Counted from the first letter of the stretch, positions 17,720-28,877 are shown. The stretch: DNA of 36,343 bases from Bacteroidetes bacterium OLB12 (GCA_001567185.1 LNFR01000050.1:1-36343); one strand, 5' to 3'. Translations and numbers: made by a program. Notes: a model not told the origin generated them from the letters alone.

Positions 17720-20700
17720 TTAATGTTTGATCACTTTTCCATAACTCATCGCACTGCGGTCTTTCCCCTTAAATGTTACCTGATAAATGTACACACCATC
17801 TGCCGTTATTTGGCCAAAGTGGTCTTCGCCTTTCCACACGGGCTTAATTAAACCTCTTTGATTGTTTTGTGTGGCCGTTCGGTAAATTTCTATACCCGTA
17901 AGGCTGCGGATACTCACCCACACTTCAACCGGGTCTTCTGTTAAATTGATAAATGAGGGCAGGGTTACTTCGCTGCGGAACGGGTTAGGGTATGGAACAC
18001 CCAGGTTTACTTTGCTTAAGCCAGGTAATAATTCTTCTCGTGTATAGATAAACTGAAGTTCCCGTTCGGAGGCAGGAACCATATAGTTGCCTTGTGCCCG
18101 CATATCAATCAGTTCTTCCGAAATTTTATCATACAACAGCAACTGGCCTATGCCTGATTTTATCCGGTGATGATCCCACCGAAGCTCTACCGGTTCTTTG
18201 CTTGAAGAAGATAACTGGAACGTCCATGTATAGGTATTTTGATGTGGCACGACATCACGCATAAATTTTAGAGAGAAGTACTCATCATGAGTAGTGTTTA
18301 AATCCAAATGCTCGATAAAACGTGGAAGGGCTACGGCATCAAAGCGGTCTTTACTCTCATCGGCCTCTTCGTGCATACCAAAGGCAGTAAGGGTTTGTTC
18401 TCTGTTACCTTGCTTTAAAGCTAACGGTATTAACCAGTTACCCTGGCCTGGCAGTTCTGGAAATTCTTCCGGCAAACTCTTTCGTCCCCCCGAGGAGCCA
18501 TTGAACACCACCGGAATATTTAAGGTAGTTGCATTATCAGCATGCACGAAGCCGCCTTTCCACGGCTCAAGGTTATCGCTTGTTGTGTAACCCGAACCAT
18601 TAAATATATGGTACTGGCCAACGGAAGTAGTTGCATTGTGTTCCAGCACGTCATCCCAGCTTATGGGGAACGGAAACGGTGTGGCGATCATGTTCCAGCC
18701 AAAATGAAGATTCAACTCAAATGGTCTTGATTGATTATTTTGAGATACTGTACCATCGTTAACACCAAGTTCTATTTTGTACTCCTCACGCGCATTATAC
18801 CAATAGCTGTCTCCTATTGAAAGACTGCTCTTAAAATCGTTCGGATCATAGTCTTTTCCATTATCACTAATCCGAACAAGCCGCATTTTCATTTTATCAC
18901 CTACCCATGATGCTGGAAAGGCATTGGATACTGAAGGATTATTCAATTTGTAAGGAATTGAAATAATTTTATAATTCTTTACCTCTCCCCCGGATGGAAG
19001 GCTTAGGGTGGTGTTGGCAGGAATTTGCTTTATAAATATAATTTTTTACCGTGGTAGCTGTACCCGATGCATCAGAAGGCTTCAAAATAAAACTCAAGTC
19101 CCAACTCATCCAGGTCTGCATGTGGAATTGTAATCTGGTAAGTACTTGTTGTGGAATTAATAATGGCTTCTGAAAACGTATTGCCTCGTATGCCTCTGGA
19201 AAATAGTTTTACCGTACGTTGACCTTCACCTCCACTTAGGGTTACCGAAAGCTGTGTACCATTGTTTTGTGTGTCTTTGTTAACCGTACCAATAGTAAGT
19301 GGCGACCCGCCCTGGAATGATTGCGTGGTTATAAATTTTGCGGCTGAACTTTCGGACTGGCCGCTTGTATTTACAGCATACACGCGAACATGATACTGCG
19401 TTGCCGCCTGTAAGCCGGTTACATTAAAGGCTGTGCCTGTTACATCATGTGTTTGCGCAACCGGATTAAAACTGCTGTTAAGGGAAACCTCAAGCTTATA
19501 ACCCGTAGCACTTGCCACAATACTCCACTCGGCTACAAAGCTGGAAGAAGTGGGGTTTTTCAGATCAACCACTGGCGCAGCCGGGGCGGTAAGCTTCTCT
19601 CCGCTCAACGGGTTAGCGGTTAAATAATTAATGGACTGACCACTGCCATTATACGCATAAACAGCATAGTGATACACCGTGCCGGCCGATAAGCCCGTAC
19701 TGCCGAAAGATGTTTCACTTCCGTTATGAACTACCGTACTGGTATTGAAGGTTCCTGAATAGGTCGTTCCATCTACCGGAACTTCTGTTGGCGCTGACCC
19801 TGCCTTGCGCAGCACTAAGTAACCGGACGGACTGCCCGAAGCAGCCATAAAAGATCCATTCATGGAAATGGCCGATACAGTAGAAAACAAAAGTGCCGCA
19901 GGTTGCGCTATCGGCTCTGCCGCCTGCACTACAATAGAATTACTCGTAGCATTGGTAAGGCCGCCACTGCTAACCGTAAGCGCAGTGGTTCCATATGTGG
20001 TAAACCTGAAGTTGTTCGGGAAGTTGAGCGTGCCCGATGAAAATACAGAAGGGGTGTTGCTCATGCCGAGCGATGCCGAGTTGCTTACCATAACGGCCGA
20101 GGAATAATCCAAGTCTTTGTTGTTAAATGCATCTTGTGCATCTAAAACCGGGGCGGGCGAAACATCGGTGTTTACACCGGTTAACGCTGGCGGTTGTATA
20201 ACATAAACTATTTTAGTGGCCGTTACCTCTATGCGATTATCATCTCCTGCTGTGGATGTAACCGCCCCGCCTGCGTTGGCTGAAATAAAGCCGGAGTTCC
20301 CCACTTGCGCAGTAGCTGCTGTAACGGTAAATGAAAATTGCTGATTATCAGTAACGGTACTATTGAAAGAAACACGCACTGAAAAATTTTTGGTACTGTT
20401 ATCCGGTGCAATAATGTTAAGACCGGAAAAGGATACCGTGCCGCCAACAGGTGTTGCTTCCGCCAGTTCGGTAGCTCCGTCATACAACGCCACACTTCGT
20501 ATAAATGAACTGTTGTCTATCGAGAAGGTAATAGCCGTTAACACCGTAGGCGAGTTATCTGCATCGTTTACCCCGCCACCATCGCGTATGGTAAACCGGC
20601 CGGCCTCCACGCTTGTACCGGAAGTAATATCAATAGCCTGGTAATTTTGGTACGCGATGTTGGTTGGATAAGAAAATGAAGCCGTTACTATATCGCTTGC

Positions 20701-23700
20701 GCCTGATGCGGTAGGCGTAGCGAAAGCGGTTCGCAAGGTTCCGTCTGTTTTATAATTATAGGTGCCCGTGCTGTTGCCGTTATAGGGTATAATCAGGTAA
20801 TTATATTGTGTGCCGGTGGTAAGGCCGCCATCGGTGTAAGTAGTTTGCGATAACGAAGTGATAGTAGTTATTAAGGTTGTGCCCGAAGGCAGCGACAACG
20901 AAGCAGGCGCAACACCATCGGTAATACCCGTAATGGAAGGATTGCTGCCATCCTGCCTACGCAGAATAATATACCCCAAACTGTTGGGAATGGATGACAG
21001 CGCTGAAAACGACAGCCCCACCTGTATGTTAGATACCGATGTAGCTGTGAACGATGCCGGATGTGCCGAAGGCTCGTGCTGTAGTAGTATGACACTGGCC
21101 GGATTACCCGAAGCGGTTCCCGTATTATAACTGGTAAGTACTCCCGTACCGTTCAATTCATATACCCTAAAATGGTATTCCGTGCCGGGACTAAGATTGG
21201 TAACTGAAACTGAATTACCTGTACCACGGTACACCACTTTATTGCCTGAACCAAGATCTGATGCTAATACAAAATCTGCATTGCCGGTGTAGGTATTGCC
21301 GCCTGCCGGATTAACACTTACCGCGCTGCCCTGCCGGGCAACCACCACCCGCTCGGCACCGTTGCCGTTGCTCCAGCTTACGGTAAGTGCGATGGGTGTT
21401 TGTGCTGAAAAGAAAATAGCGCTGGCCTGCGTGGTGGGCTGGGCGGCAACCGTGGAGCGGCTGCCCTGCAAGGGCGAAGCCTCGCGGTAGTTTAATGTAA
21501 CACCGCTGCCGTTATAAGCATATATGGCATAGTGATAAACCGTTTGTGCAGCCAGCCCTGTGCTGGTAAACGTTATGCCGCTGCCAGACGATACTACCGT
21601 ACCATCGCCAAGCGTAGCACCGGCGCATAAGCTGTGCCATCTTGTGGCACACCTGTTGGCGCTGCACCTGCGCGCCTCACTACAAGGTAGCCGGCAGGCG
21701 AACCTGCGGCCGCAACAAATGTTCCTTCCATAGACGAGGACAGCACATTTGTAAACGTAAGCCCCGTGGGCTGTGCTGTTGGCTCGGCTGCGCGTGTAGT
21801 GGCATTGGCTGTTTGTAAGCTGCTTGCCGTGTAATAATTTATAGCCTGGCCGGCCTGCACATTGTAGGGAATAATAAGGTAGTGGTACTGCGTGGCGGCC
21901 AACAGGCCTGTATTCTCGAACGAGGTGATTGAGTTGGTACTGATGTTAGCCGCAAGTGTTGTGCCTGCCGGTAATGTGAGCGATGCCGGTACCGTACCAT
22001 CTTCAATGCCGGTAACCGTGGGGTTAGTTCCATCCTGCCTTCTTAAAATGATATAGCCCGCACCGTTGGTTATGGTACTGGCAGCCGGAAACGAAAGGTT
22101 GATTTGCGATGGCGAAGCCGTGACTGCCGATAAAAAGCCGGGTTGACTTAAAGGCTGCGCGGCATAGGCGGTAAAATCCTGGGTGCTTACCACCGGAACT
22201 CCAGCAACGGTAACGGTTACCTTACCTGTGGTAGCACCTGGCGGAACCTGCACGGTAAGGCTGGTTGCCGTAGCAGCCGAAACCCAACCGCTAACACCAT
22301 TAAACGATACCTCATTTACTGAATTAGTTGTACTAAAGCCGCTCCCTGTTATCACTATGGTAGTACCCGGCACGCCTGCGGTTGGTGAAAAAGATGAGAT
22401 TACTGGATTGGGTACTGTTTGAGCTAACGGAATTGCATATATACCCCCGGCTTCCGTGCCTGCAAACAAATAACCGTTATGTACATGTACCACTTGTGTG
22501 CGATTTGTTAGAAACTTCTCTCCTACTGGCACCCAACCTGTGCCCTCATTAGCTGATGCAAAAACACCGGTTTCATTAGCATTCGTTGCATAAAGCACAT
22601 TATTATCGCTGGTAATACCTCTCACATTCACAGCCCCAAGTCCGGCACCTATCCCGGTCCATGAAACTCCATCAACAGAACGCTGAATTGTATTTCCCCC
22701 ACAACAAGAAGCGATTGTAGCAGCGTAAATATTGTTATTTGCTGAAACCATAGTAACAACTCTTGAAAAACTCTCTAAGGTTGATGATGTTGGCCAACTT
22801 GTTCCATTGTTTGTAGAACGATAAACTGTGGCGCCATTGGCCGCAAACAGGTATCCATCTTTTACTGCAAATGCATAGACATAACCTGGGGTAGCTATAC
22901 CGGCATTGGATGCTGTCCAGTTTGCTCCATTATTGTCTGAGCGGTACACCCCGCCACCACTACTACCGGCAAGCAGGCGGCTGCCGCTTATAGCAAGGCT
23001 CTGTATATCCGTATATATTAAGCCGGTGTTTACCGCCTCCCACGTATTCCCATAGTTAGCCGACCGGAATACACCCCCGCCCAAAGTGCCGGCAAACAGG
23101 TACCCATTTCCTTTAGCGAAGGCTTGAATTCTTAAATTTGTTAAACCAGTATTTACGCTAACCCAATTTAATCCGTTATCTGAAGATCGATAAACACCAC
23201 TTTCGCTTGTGCCACTAAACAAATAACCTCCCTCCGAAATGAAACATTTAATTCCAACTCCCCTTAAACCCGAATTGGATACCAGCCAATTATCTCCATT
23301 ATTCGAAGACCGGTAAACACTGCCTACCTGAGTGGAGCCATTAGTAGATGAATAATGTAAACTTGAGACATAAAGATTTACATTATCCGATGCAAGCGTA
23401 ATAAAAGTTCTATACTGAGATAATGTTGGTATCCCGGTGGTAATCGTAGCCCAGGTATTTCCGTTATCCGCTGACCGAACAACCTCTTCTCCACAAGCAT
23501 ATAGGTAAGCACTAGTTGCTATTAAAGATGGATAGCCCCCACCTCTAATGTTTACCCAGTTAGCGCCATCATCAGTAGATCGATAAATACCCAATAAGCC
23601 AGATGCAAACAAATCGGTACCCTTAACAATTACCTGAGTAATTGATGCTCCACCAAGGCCCGAGTTTTCCCAAGTCTCTCCATTATCTAGTGATTTATAA

Positions 23701-24272
23701 ACGCCACTACTGTACAAAGCCGCATACAATACGCTGCCTTTTACCGTAAAAGAATAGACAACAGCGCCAGCTGGTAAACCCAGGTTTGCCTGCTGCCAGG
23801 TTTCTCCGTTATCGGTAGATCTGAAGACATAGCCAGTAAAATTTCCTGAAGCAAACAAATAGCCATTAACCAGGTTAACCGCGTAAATACGTGCGGTCGT
23901 TGATAAGTTGGTTAACTGTGTCCAGGTGTTGCCATTATCAGCCGAGCGAAAAAGCCCTGCATCGGTACCGGCAAATACATAGCTTCCGTTTGTAATAAGT
24001 GAGATTACATTATCATTGGTGATCCCCGTATTAATCGCCTGCCAGGTGCTGCCGTGATCAGCTGACCGGAAAACCCCCGCCCCGTAAGTACCTGCAAAAA
24101 TGTAATTATCGTTAACAGCAAAGGCCCTTACTTCCGCCCCATTAATCCCGCTGTCGCGTTTTTCCCATTGTGCCCATAAGGCACCCGTTGGAGCTATTAG
24201 TAAAAGAGAAAAAAGTACCCTTAAAAAACTACGGATGAAAGGCAGGCAGGAAATTAATAAATGCGATCTCAT
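17720..24272 (-). CDS. giant T9SS-secreted protein: two predicted beta-propellers, IPT/TIG, FN3 repeats, C-terminal sorting domain; three frameshifts
   Basis: Read across three breaks this is one protein of about 2183 residues. A signal segment (to about residue 35, ending GALWAQ) is followed by 14 BNR/Asp-box-like repeats of about 40-50 residues (pattern GYLFAGT..GVFRS.DNG..W), enough for two seven-bladed propellers. An IPT/TIG domain follows (PVISSFSPTAGVPGTTIVITG), then FN3-like modules, some present twice (GYIILRRQDG and GYLV-R-AG types). The end is a type A T9SS sorting domain (LGVPYPNPFRSEVTLPSF to YQVTFKGKDRSAMSYGKVIKH), so it should cross the outer membrane by T9SS. Breaks: one G missing at 21620-21621, one extra base near 19073 and one extra A in the run 19042-19047. 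It could be an adhesin or glycan-binding protein; no catalytic domain is evident. Confidence 0.87.
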
Positions 24273-24535
24273 TCAAAAATTTTATAATAGTCGGTGCAAT
24301 AAATTTAATATCATCTTGTTGACTTGAAAACATCAAGAAGGGTATGGATAATAGATAACAAAAAACTGTATATACTCTACCCAATTTAAGATTATTCCCA
24401 ACCATTTGAACAATATTTGAGATTATGCCTGCAAACTAACCGTAAGGTAGTAAGCAGATCAATAGCTAAAAATAGCTATCCCAAAAAATCAAACTATTTG
24501 CCCCAAACCTTGCCTATTGCTATTTTAGTAGATAG

Positions 24536-25324
24536 ATGGCTCACCACTTACCCAATTCCTACAAGGATTTGCTTACCCGGGCAAGTTTATATAATAATCA
24601 GCAGGCTTTTCCGCCAATTGATTCTTTGTTAAACTCTTTTGAAGTGAAGGCTGAGGGGGTACCTGTTCAGACCCCCCTATTTTATGTGTTGGATTATGTG
24701 AATAAAAAATACCTGCACATTGCGCCCTCAGTAGCCTCTATTTTGGGTTACACCAATACGCAGCTTTTAGAATCGGGTCCTGGCTTTTACATGAATCTCT
24801 GGCACCCGGATGATTTAGCTGTTTACAGTAATAAGGTGGTACCGGCTACTGTTAAGTTTATTAAGGAGAAATCAAACAGCACAAGCGTACTTTACGCAGT
24901 AAGCCATAACCACCGTATTAAAAATGCTTATGGGAACTGGCTGATGTTCTTACAGCGCAGTTCGTATATTTGGTCCGATACCGGAGAGATTATTGGCGCT
25001 TTTGGTTTTTCGATAGACATCACCCACTATAAAGAGAGCCTTTCTATTATTCACACCATAGAAAGAATTGATATAAACTTCAATCCGCTTGAAAGTGAGC
25101 CTTGCTACAAGATGATCTATTACCCCGATAGTGCTATCTTTAGCAAAAGAGAAATGCAGGTACTGCGTGCAATTTACAACGGTCAAAACAGTAAAAAGAT
25201 AGCGGATAGTTTATGTATAAGTTTAAATACAGTGCATATTCATCGTAAAAATCTATTGGCAAAATCAAACTGTACAAATACTGCAGAACTAATTCAATAT
25301 TCGTTGAAACAAGGATTATTGTAA
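24536..25324 (+). CDS. PAS domain LuxR-type transcriptional regulator
   Basis: A 262-residue cytoplasmic regulator. Residues about 45-160 form a PAS-like sensor (FYVLDYVNKKYLHIAPSVAS, LGYTNTQLLESGPGFYMNLWHPDD, GAFGFSIDITHYKES). Residues about 197-262 form a LuxR/GerE helix-turn-helix (FSKREMQVLRAIYNGQNSKKIADSL, then SLNTVHIHRKNLLAK). There is no receiver domain, so it probably binds a small ligand or partner directly. It is divergent from the giant T9SS gene with 263 bases between starts, so it may control that gene; the spacer holds no other gene and I see no clear operator. Its 3' end overlaps the convergent hydrolase by 9 bases. Confidence 0.88.
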   Translation: MAHHLPNSYKDLLTRASLYNNQQAFPPIDSLLNSFEVKAEGVPVQTPLFYVLDYVNKKYLHIAPSVASILGYTNTQLLESGPGFYMNLWHPDDLAVYSNKVVPATVKFIKEKSNSTSVLYAVSHNHRIKNAYGNWLMFLQRSSYIWSDTGEIIGAFGFSIDITHYKESLSIIHTIERIDINFNPLESEPCYKMIYYPDSAIFSKREMQVLRAIYNGQNSKKIADSLCISLNTVHIHRKNLLAKSNCTNTAELIQYSLKQGLL

Positions 25325-26140
25325 AAACATATCTTTACAATAGTCTATCAGCAACTTATTGAACTCTTCAGAACTGTCTATGTTCACAATATGATTACCT
25401 TCTAGTTTATAAATCTGACTACGCCATAAAGGAATAGCTGCTCCATCCAGGTAATCCGGATTAACAGCACTTTCATCTTTACCAAACACAATCAGCATAC
25501 TTCCTGTATAAGTACTAATCAGAGCCATTTCATCACTTAGTTTATCTTGTGCTATGGACTTTGCCAATTCAGACCTAAACACTTCGTTAGTCTTATAAAA
25601 ATCAGCAATACTATTTTGAACATCTGTTCGATTAGTAACAATCCTTTTAAAAATAGAATCTACCAAATTTCTATCGGGCTTATCAGTAAAGAAAATACTC
25701 ATATCAATATCTGTTTTGAATATCTTATCTATTGTATATACCCCTCCCACAACACAACTAGATACCAACACTACTCCTTTTGGTAAAATCTTTTTATTTG
25801 CGAGCATTTCGGCCACAACATTTGTTCCGAGCGATAAGCCCACTAACAAATAGGAACCCGCTGTAGGTGCAATGGCCAGTACAGCATTTGCCATAGTCTG
25901 TCCAAGGGCTATTAGGCTATAATCGTCTTGCGGGTTTGGCCACGCATCGGATTCGCCATGTGCGGGAAGATCGAACACAATTAATCGATATCCTGCAAAC
26001 AGATCATCTTGATATTGTTTGTACCAATTTCTGGATGAGCCCGAGTTACCATGAATAAAAAACAGAATGTAAGAAGATACTACTTCATTATCCAGGTAAG
26101 ACAACCGGCCACCATCGAGTTCAATAAATTTTCGTTTCAT
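25316..26140 (-). CDS. alpha/beta hydrolase
   Basis: A 274-residue cytoplasmic hydrolase with no signal peptide. Visible motifs: FFIHGNSGSSRNW (oxyanion loop), IVFDLPAHGESD, the nucleophile S103 in LVGLSLGTNVVAE, an acid candidate in VFGKDESAVNPD and the His in LEGNHIVNIDSSEEF. The GLSLG elbow replaces the commoner GHSMG. The fold fits esterases, lactonases or C-C hydrolases, and the substrate cannot be told. It follows glnN on the same strand but a strong terminator separates them, so it is probably transcribed on its own. Confidence 0.86.
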   Translation of the reverse strand: MKRKFIELDGGRLSYLDNEVVSSYILFFIHGNSGSSRNWYKQYQDDLFAGYRLIVFDLPAHGESDAWPNPQDDYSLIALGQTMANAVLAIAPTAGSYLLVGLSLGTNVVAEMLANKKILPKGVVLVSSCVVGGVYTIDKIFKTDIDMSIFFTDKPDRNLVDSIFKRIVTNRTDVQNSIADFYKTNEVFRSELAKSIAQDKLSDEMALISTYTGSMLIVFGKDESAVNPDYLDGAAIPLWRSQIYKLEGNHIVNIDSSEEFNKLLIDYCKDMFLQ

Positions 26141-26163
26141 AAGGCTAATATAGGACTAAAAAC

Positions 26164-26196
26164 AAAACGCAGATTTCTTTTTGAAATCTGCGTTTT
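26164..26196 (-). terminator. Rho-independent terminator of glnN
   Basis: Perfect 14-bp inverted repeat: AAAACGCAGATTTC at 26164-26177, TTTTT loop at 26178-26182, complement at 26183-26196. On the minus strand it starts about 30 bases after the glnN stop and ends in a T run, as a classical terminator does. Confidence 0.87.
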
Positions 26197-26224
26197 CCAA
26201 CTTATTAACTCCCGTTGAATTATC

Positions 26225-28382
26225 TCAAAACAACAGCTCTCTGTACTTAACCAATGGCCAGTCTTCATCATCCACCAACAACTCAAGCTTATCCACCGCA
26301 TCGCGAATTTTGTCAAAGTATTTTTCTTTCACATCATCGCAATAGCCAAAAGCGCGCTTGTGGGTATCAGTTAATTTATTGAGGCGTTTTCCGCTCTTCC
26401 ACCATTTCGCGCACACTTCCTTTAATGGTTTCAATGTGCCCCGAAATTTCTTTGATGGTTTGAACCACTGCGGTATTATCTACACCTAATCCCTTCAATC
26501 CATTTGCATTGGTAATCAATTTATTCTGATAGGCAATGGCGGTAGGGATAATATGGTTCATCGCCAAGTCACCAATAACACGGGCTTCAATCTGCACACG
26601 CTTAATGTAGCTCTCCAACTTAATTTCGTTACGAGCTTCTACTTCTTTGTGGCTCATCACCTCGTGTTTCTCGAATAAGGCAAGTGACTTTTTGGATACA
26701 TAAGCTTCAATGGCGCGCGGCATATTTTTAATATTTTTCAATCCACGCTTTTCTGCTTCCTTCACCCATTCATCCGAATATCCATCGCCTTCAAAACGAA
26801 TAGCTTTTGACTCCTTGATATACTTGCGCAGTACATTTACGATAGCCAACCGCTTCTCTTCACCTTTTTCGATTTCTGCCGAAACCGTATCGAACAGTTG
26901 CGTTAGTTGCTCGGCAACAATAAGATTAAGAACCGCCATGGGCGTAGCACAGTTATCAGAACCTCCTACGGCCCGGAATTCAAACTTATTTCCTGTAAAA
27001 GCAAATGGCGAGGTACGGTTGCGATCCGTAGCATCCAGAATAATTTCCGGAATCTGATCAATACCCAACTTCATGTACATATTATCGCCTTTCTCAATTT
27101 TTACATTTCCGTTTTTCTCCAATTCATCCAATACGGCCGTCATTTGCGAGCCTATAAAAACAGACATGATTGCCGGAGGTGCTTCATTTGCTCCCAGTCG
27201 AAAATCGTTACCGGCTGTAGCAATGCTGGCCCGCAACAAATCGGCATATTCATGCACCGCTTTGATGGTAGTTACAAAGAATGTAAGGAAGAGTAAATTA
27301 TCGCGTGCGGAACTGGATGGAGCGTAGAGGTTAACACCTGTATCGGTAATCAGCGACCAGTTATTGTGCTTACCACTACCATTTAACCCTGCAAAAGGTT
27401 TTTCGTGAAATAGTATTTTAAGATTATGCTTATCGCCTACGCGACTGATCACATCCATCATTAATTGGTTGTGGTCGTTAGCCACGTTTACTTCTTCAAA
27501 TAAAGGAGCCACCTCAAACTGACTTGGCGCAACTTCATTGTGACGTGTGCGCACCGGAATACCCAACTTCCAACACTCTATTTCAAAATCGCGCATAAAA
27601 TCATACACACGACCCGGAATTGTGCCGAAATAATGATCTTCCAGTTGCTGACCCCGTGCCGGAGAATGACCAAAAACCGTACGGCCGGCCATTACCAGGT
27701 CAGGACGGGCATTGAATAAACTTTTATCTACCGCAAAGTATTCCTGTTCGGAGCCAAGGGAGGCCACTACATGCTGAATGTCTTTATCAAATAACTGGCA
27801 AACTTTGGTTGCCGCAACATCAACCGCTTTTAACGCTTTTAGCAAGGGCGATTTGGTGTCCAATGTTTCACCTGTGTAGGAAACAAAAATGGTTGGAATA
27901 CTCAACGTCTTACCATATAAAAACATGGGCGATGTGGGATCCCATGCGGTATAACCGCGCGCTTCGAATGTAGTGCGAATACCCCCACTTGGGAAAGAGG
28001 AGGCATCCGGTTCTTGCTGAACCAGTTCGCTGCCTTTAAATTTTTCAATCCCCGAAAGGGCATCAAAAAATGAATCGTGTTTTTCGGCCGTTCCGCCCGT
28101 CATGGGTTGGAACCAGTGCGTAAAGTGCGTGGCACCTTTTGCAATTGCCCACGATTTTACAGCCGAAGCAACGGCATCAGCGGTAGCTTCATCAATCTTT
28201 TCGTGGTTTTTAATTGCGTGACTAACTTTTTTGAAAACGGCTGGTGCCAGGGTGCTTCGCATTTGCTCCATCCCAAATACATTCTCGCCAAAGAATTGCG
28301 AAATATGTGGTGTTGTTGCATCTACATGAACCTTGGGCCGCTCATTCAATTTTTTGAGGGCTTCAAATCGTAAGTGCGCCAT
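26225..28382 (-). CDS. glnN: glutamine synthetase type III, one frameshift
   Basis: Makes glutamine from glutamate, ammonia and ATP; the main ammonium-assimilation enzyme in many Bacteroidota. About 718 residues after repair, which is the size of the GSIII class. Signatures include THFTHWFQPMTGGTAEKHD, FPSGGIRTTFEARGYTAWD, SLGSEQEYFAVD, RTRHNEVAPSQFEVAP, the GLNGSGKHNNWSL ATP-site segment and DRNRTSPFAFTGNKFEFR. The frame breaks at four T's, 26387-26390; removing one base changes the premature ERKTPQ ending to ERKRLNKLTDTHKRAFGYCD and carries on to the true stop at 26225. It is alone in its transcript, with a strong terminator after it. The upstream region has a TATTTTTG box (complement of 28412-28419) but no well-spaced -33 box. 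Confidence 0.96.
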
Positions 28383-28475
28383 AGTGTGGTTGTTTTGTAT
28401 ATAGATGGGCCCAAAAATATATGTTTTACTAAAAACTAAGGGTCAAATTTTACCTTATTTTTAAAAAATATTGGC

Positions 28476-28623
28476 GCATACGTTAACAGGAGGGTATAAA
28501 TTGACCATAACAGTAATTCGTAAAGCTCCCAACACGGTTAGGGGTTCGTATGTGGGTGTGGCTGGAGCTCTTTTTCTCCTTCAAGCAAAACAACCACCTC
28601 CTTTTGAGTTCTGGCGCTTATGC
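28476..28623 (+). ncRNA. candidate structured RNA with 6S-like fold
   Basis: No protein gene fits here, but both ends pair. GCATA 28476-28480 pairs with 28619-28623, AAC 28485-28487 with GTT 28608-28610, and AGGAGG 28488-28493 with CCTCCT 28597-28602. Inside is a second hairpin: AGCTCC 28524-28529 with GGAGCT 28564-28569, extended by ACAC 28532-28535 with GTGT 28556-28559. Between the two stems lie open strands of 30 bases (28494-28523) and 27 bases (28570-28596). Closing stem, large central bubble and apical hairpin are the architecture of 6S RNA, which binds RNA polymerase. A terminator-like hairpin follows at 28639. The strand is inferred from that terminator. No primary-sequence match to 6S was checked, so another structured RNA is possible. 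Confidence 0.42.
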
Positions 28624-28638
28624 AAACCGTTTCGGGCG

Positions 28639-28658
28639 AAATCTTTTAGATTTTTTTT
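28639..28658 (+). terminator. terminator-like hairpin after the candidate RNA
   Basis: AAATCT at 28639-28644, loop TTT, AGATTT at 28648-28653, then T's to 28658. The stem is short and A/T-rich, but the T tract and its position 16 bases after the folded region support termination. Confidence 0.42.
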
Positions 28659-28721
28659 ACCCTTCGTAAACTTAAAATGCGCATTGTACGTCTAAATGTT
28701 TGGTATTTAAAGTCAAGCGTT

Positions 28722-28877
28722 ATGATCAACATCGCATTTACACAACCCGATTTTGGCAATACAAAGTTGGTTGGTTCTTATTTTAAGAATTTTAACAAAG
28801 CGTTATATAATTGGGAATTAAACCGCCAGGAAGACGGACAAAGAAATAAGCAGACCCGCAAATCATCGCATAAATAA
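28722..28877 (+). CDS. possible 51-residue small protein
   Basis: An ATG at 28722 opens a 51-residue frame. It begins hydrophobic/aromatic (MINIAFTQPDFGNTKLVGSYF), then KNFNKALYNWELNRQ, and ends in a basic tail (RNKQTRKSSHK). The amphipathic, Lys/Arg-rich end resembles small nucleic-acid- or membrane-associated proteins. I recognise no family and there is no neighbour to pair it with. It could be a chance frame in the intergenic region. Confidence 0.32.
   Translation: MINIAFTQPDFGNTKLVGSYFKNFNKALYNWELNRQEDGQRNKQTRKSSHK

Noticed and set aside
24417-24632. A 71-residue frame before the PAS-LuxR gene
   Set aside because: It overlaps the start of the regulator in another frame and resembles nothing; the regulator's PAS domain fixes the true frame.
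26225-28382. glnN as a pseudogene or two separate genes
   Set aside because: Removing one base from a four-base run restores the full-length GSIII tail exactly; an essential-type enzyme is unlikely to be broken here.
28471-28695. A 74-residue plus-strand frame after glnN
   Set aside because: It has no start context or motif and covers the region with paired RNA stems; the structure explains the sequence better.
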